A DNA stretch of 64,000 nt, taken from NCBI GenBank assembly GCA_021801785.1, contig JAJYXL010000012.1:47205-111204 (forward strand), given 5' to 3'. The notes beneath the pieces are model-generated. The model did no database searches. It worked only from the letters and a program-made list of their open reading frames with translations, and was not told where the DNA came from. Position numbers and translations under genes: made by a program. Numbering within the stretch: the stretch's first letter is position 1; every line of letters begins with the position of its first letter. Positions 61,564-64,000 of this stretch are shown here, piece by piece. Source of the stretch: Microcaldota archaeon (GTDB taxonomy: Archaea > Micrarchaeota > Micrarchaeia > Micrarchaeales > Micrarchaeaceae).

Positions 61564-62178
61564 TCATGGTGCTACCAGTAGGTGCTGTGATAGTGCGAGT
61601 GCCCCGGTACCGAATGCGATAATACCAGAGAGAAGCAGGAATATCCAGAATATTACAAATACCATATTCCAACCATACCACATGCCTCTCTTTAGTCCTG
61701 GCAGCCTGTCCACAATCATAGATGCGGGGTAAGCAAGTATACCGACAATACCGTATAATATGTAGAGCACGAGCATGGCGAATGGTGCCGTGGTCATCTT
61801 TATGCCATAAGCCGTTATGCCGTATACTATTACCATAACACCGAATAGGAGGGAGAGGAATCCTATGTACTCGAGCCTGACTCTGTATCTAGTCGCGGCT
61901 GCGAATGATACTATGGCTATGCCGAGAGAGATGAATGGATCATAAAACAGTATGTTGTAGCTCCCGGGGAGCGGCCATGTGAGCTGACCATATATCCCCG
62001 ATATGATTATGTATATACCGATTACAGCGAGCGGTACTGTAGCCCCTCTAATATAATCTATAAAATCTCGCTTCCCCTTCCTGTATGCAAGGTACATAGA
62101 CGACATCATATACAGCAAGAGAAGGCTTACGAACCCCATCACGAATAGTGAGTATGCGAGATTGTCTATAAATACCAA
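61564..62178 (-). CDS. Multi-pass membrane protein (DUF981-like)
   Basis: The 204-residue protein has about six transmembrane helices. The loop LPGSYNILFYDPFISLG recalls the DUF981 family of archaeal and bacterial membrane proteins, by memory of that motif. The only in-frame start is TTG 62178, preceded at the right distance by a TATA box (TTTATAAAAC, minus strand, about 62203-62214), so this would be a leaderless TTG start. Function is unknown. Confidence 0.72.
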   Translation of the reverse strand: MVFIDNLAYSLFVMGFVSLLLLYMMSSMYLAYRKGKRDFIDYIRGATVPLAVIGIYIIISGIYGQLTWPLPGSYNILFYDPFISLGIAIVSFAAATRYRVRLEYIGFLSLLFGVMVIVYGITAYGIKMTTAPFAMLVLYILYGIVGILAYPASMIVDRLPGLKRGMWYGWNMVFVIFWIFLLLSGIIAFGTGALALSQHLLVAP

Positions 62179-62230
62179 CGAATCACATATCTATATTGGG
62201 TATGGGTTTTATAAACATTTATCCCTATCT

Positions 62231-63193
62231 CTAATTATTACCAGTCAGATCCCTATATCTTCTGTAAGCACCGGCAAAGGCCTTTAAGGTCAGAATAATA
62301 TTGTTAGGGATCCCGCTTCTAAATACCATGACCGCACCGCTCCTCCCATCTCTCTCCCCTTCCAGAACGAATATGCACCTCCCCAGAAGTATCTTTACCC
62401 CCCTAATTCTCTGTCTTATTCCCCCATATCTCAGTGATAGGTACATGTAATCCTCCTGCCTGAAGAGGAAGTCTCTGGTCTTTACCGATCTATCGCCGCT
62501 CTTTACTGTGAATCCCTCCAGATGAATCGCGCTCGCCTTGCCGTTATATATCACACGGAATCCATGCTCCTTTGCACGCATACATAGATCAACGTCCTCG
62601 CAGCTCGTATTGTATGTATCGTCGAAAAGGCCTATCTTTCTCAACGCGCTCACTCGGTATAAGCACACGGCGGCAGTTACTGCATATATGTCCTCTACCA
62701 TGTTCCATTCCCCTCTATCCCTATCGAATCTGCCCCTATTCCTGAATCCCTCGGTAACGCCGGCATGCTGTATCCTCCCATCCGGATAGAGCAACCTGCA
62801 GCCCTCTATCGCTATCAGCTTATCGCTCTCCGCCACCTCGACAAGCTTGGTAAGGAAGTCCCTCTCAGTCACTAGAGCATCGTTGTTGAACCATAATATA
62901 TAATCTGGATTATATCTCCTGATTACATACCTTATCGTCGTATTGTTATTCTTTATTGGCCCGAGGTTCACCCGATTCCTAAAGAAATCCACCCCGAATC
63001 TCCTAGCTATATCCCCAGATCTGTCCGGGGAGTTGCCATCCCCAACCACAACCTTGTAATTTTTATAATCCAACTTTCTTATAGATTTTAGGCACTCTGA
63101 GAGTATGGATCTCTTCCTGAACTTTATGCTCTCCCCGTTATAATTAGGGACGACGATTACGACTGATGGTACCTTCCTCTTAATATTTGCCAC
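62231..63193 (-). CDS. Family 2 glycosyltransferase
   Basis: The 320-residue GT-A enzyme has VVIVVPNYNG at the N-terminus, a DGNSPD loop (family usual DNGSxD), the DxD-equivalent WFNNDALV, the acceptor-side TSCEDVDLCMR (EDVD motif) and no transmembrane helix. It resembles rhamnosyl- and related transferases acting on surface glycans. The start is GTG 63193, with GGAGGT (63202-63207, minus strand) upstream. It fits with the epimerase and GT21-like gene in building surface glycans. Confidence 0.9.
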   Translation of the reverse strand: MANIKRKVPSVVIVVPNYNGESIKFRKRSILSECLKSIRKLDYKNYKVVVGDGNSPDRSGDIARRFGVDFFRNRVNLGPIKNNNTTIRYVIRRYNPDYILWFNNDALVTERDFLTKLVEVAESDKLIAIEGCRLLYPDGRIQHAGVTEGFRNRGRFDRDRGEWNMVEDIYAVTAAVCLYRVSALRKIGLFDDTYNTSCEDVDLCMRAKEHGFRVIYNGKASAIHLEGFTVKSGDRSVKTRDFLFRQEDYMYLSLRYGGIRQRIRGVKILLGRCIFVLEGERDGRSGAVMVFRSGIPNNIILTLKAFAGAYRRYRDLTGNN

Positions 63194-63251
63194 TAGATCA
63201 GACCTCCGAATAGTCCTGTCATACTATGCCCCGCAAAGCTGCTGAGCCGGA

Positions 63252-63437
63252 TTATCTCCTCTTGCCCCCTCTCAGGCTGATATCCATCCCCAACCATATA
63301 AGGCTCGCGACCAGTATTATTATACCGAGGTATAGCCACTCCGGCACGATATAACTTGTATATATCCAGTACAGGTCGGCCAGTATTATTATGACTCCCA
63401 TAATAATTGAGACTGTGGATTTTGCGTTTGCATTCAT
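63252..63437 (-). CDS. Small two-helix membrane protein (61 aa)
   Basis: ATG 63437 gives a protein with two hydrophobic helices (about 8-27 and 31-49) and a basic C-terminus (RGGKRR). The gene lies 58 bases upstream of the glycosyltransferase on the same strand and may be its membrane partner. No family is recognised. Confidence 0.6.
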   Translation of the reverse strand: MNANAKSTVSIIMGVIIILADLYWIYTSYIVPEWLYLGIIILVASLIWLGMDISLRGGKRR

Positions 63438-63504
63438 CCAATCACACATATTATTGGTACGGCACATTTTAAATATTATCTATAGCCGAGGCTAAATATG
63501 GGAT

Positions 63505-63543
63505 AAAACAAAAAAAGAAGGAGATTCCCATCAGTTATGGGAA
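63505..63543 (-). terminator. Hairpin plus T-tract terminator of the pilin gene
   Basis: On the minus strand TTCCCAT and ATGGGAA form a 7-bp stem around the stop codon region (63525-63543), followed by a T-rich run (63508-63519). This resembles an intrinsic terminator and would isolate the pilin transcript. Confidence 0.65.
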
Positions 63544-63978
63544 TGTCGCTGTTGCAATCAGTGAGTTGTATGTTGTACCGGATAGCGTGTACTCAACATA
63601 TATGCTGCCTGGAGACGAATCCGAGGCAGGTATGGTGAAAGTAACTGGCAGCATTTGTCCGCTTGCCAATGTCGATCCACTATATGATCCACTTATACTA
63701 CCGGTTATACCGCTCCCGTTCATGAACACAGATGTCAAGGTCCATGTGGATCCGCTGATCTGTCCTATGCTGACACTCAGTACATTACCACTGTATATCT
63801 GACCGCTACACACATATCCAGTAAAAGCTCTGCATGTCGTCCCTATCGGACTCTTGAATAGATTCAATCCGACGAACGCGACCAGTACTATCGCAATTAT
63901 CAGGATCGCCCATCCATATGTCATGAGGTACTCCATCGCGGATTGCCCCTTCCTACTCCTGAGATATTTCTCTGTCAT
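63535..63978 (-). CDS. Pilin with class III signal peptide
   Basis: The 147-residue protein has a basic start, then RKGQSAMEYLMTYGWAILIIA, a near-consensus archaeal class III signal cleaved before GQSAMEY, the hydrophobic helix, and a Ser/Gly/Thr-rich beta-type domain with a CRAFTGYVC pair likely joined by a disulfide. Its signal almost equals that of the LamG pilin at 53765, so both are probably processed by the same peptidase and assembled by the pilus machine encoded at 34-40 kb. Confidence 0.85.
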   Translation of the reverse strand: MTEKYLRSRKGQSAMEYLMTYGWAILIIAIVLVAFVGLNLFKSPIGTTCRAFTGYVCSGQIYSGNVLSVSIGQISGSTWTLTSVFMNGSGITGSISGSYSGSTLASGQMLPVTFTIPASDSSPGSIYVEYTLSGTTYNSLIATATFP

Positions 63979-64000
63979 ATTTTCACCATAATTACTATCC

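Overview
The window is archaeal, and most likely from a DPANN archaeon of the ARMAN/Micrarchaeota type. Supporting signs are archaeal or eukaryote-type information genes (aEF-1alpha, aIF-5B, aEF-1beta, eS1, split PheRS, Rad50, ATP-dependent DNA ligase), an archaeal histone, archaeal-type SAM synthetase, class III (archaellin/pilin-like) signal peptides of the QSAMEYLMTY type, TATA boxes about 25 nt before start codons (many leaderless genes), heavy use of ATA, AGG and AGA codons, and introns in all four tRNA genes. The lineage is inferred from these features and not from any database search.

Layout. 0-0.6 kb: the right end of a probable succinate dehydrogenase cluster. 0.9-6.7 kb: translation core (EF-1alpha, S10, IF-5B) with a MIP18-like Fe-S factor, NDK and SAM synthetase. 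6.7-13 kb: a large propeller-type surface protein, NUDIX hydrolase, a decayed kinase, intron-bearing tRNA-Met, a divergent histone-fold protein, a GGDEF protein and a membrane-anchored Lon-like protease. 13-24 kb: zinc ribbon plus EF-1beta, Rad50, S3Ae, S15, ValRS, TRAM protein, PheRS alpha and beta. 24-29 kb: a tetraether-lipid-synthase-type radical SAM enzyme with a partner protein, GNAT, histone, M16 protease, tRNA-Thr. 29-34 kb: a parallel beta-helix surface protein and DNA ligase. 34-40.3 kb: a ten-gene type IV pilus operon facing a winged-helix regulator across a dyad-rich promoter. 40.8-48.3 kb: tRNA-His with an intron in the T loop, TPR-AAA+ ATPase, RNase HI, AMMECR1 overlapping tRNA-Ile, HtpX, a GT21-like glycosyltransferase, M1 aminopeptidase. 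48.5-54.7 kb: envelope genes, including a paralogue of the first surface protein, a sugar epimerase, a class II amidotransferase-like protein, a predicted outer-membrane-type beta-barrel and a LamG pilin. 54.8-60.3 kb: an accessory island with different codon flavour. 61-64 kb: an orphan ORF flanked by dyads, membrane proteins, a GT2 glycosyltransferase and a pilin.

The most notable locus is at 55.96-60.31 kb. It holds a leaderless 43-residue peptide ending in a CxxCxxxC cluster, a Fic protein with a long helical-repeat tail, a 46-residue ORF that overlaps both neighbours, a radical SAM/SPASM protein and a convergent SAM methyltransferase. This is the architecture of a ribosomally made, post-translationally modified peptide (RiPP) pathway, with an unusual Fic component, in an archaeon. 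Other notable points are the beta-barrel protein in an archaeon, a GGDEF domain with an intact-looking I-site, the near-identical inverted gene segments 40 kb apart, a histone variant that has lost its usual DNA-contact residues, and the T-loop tRNA intron.
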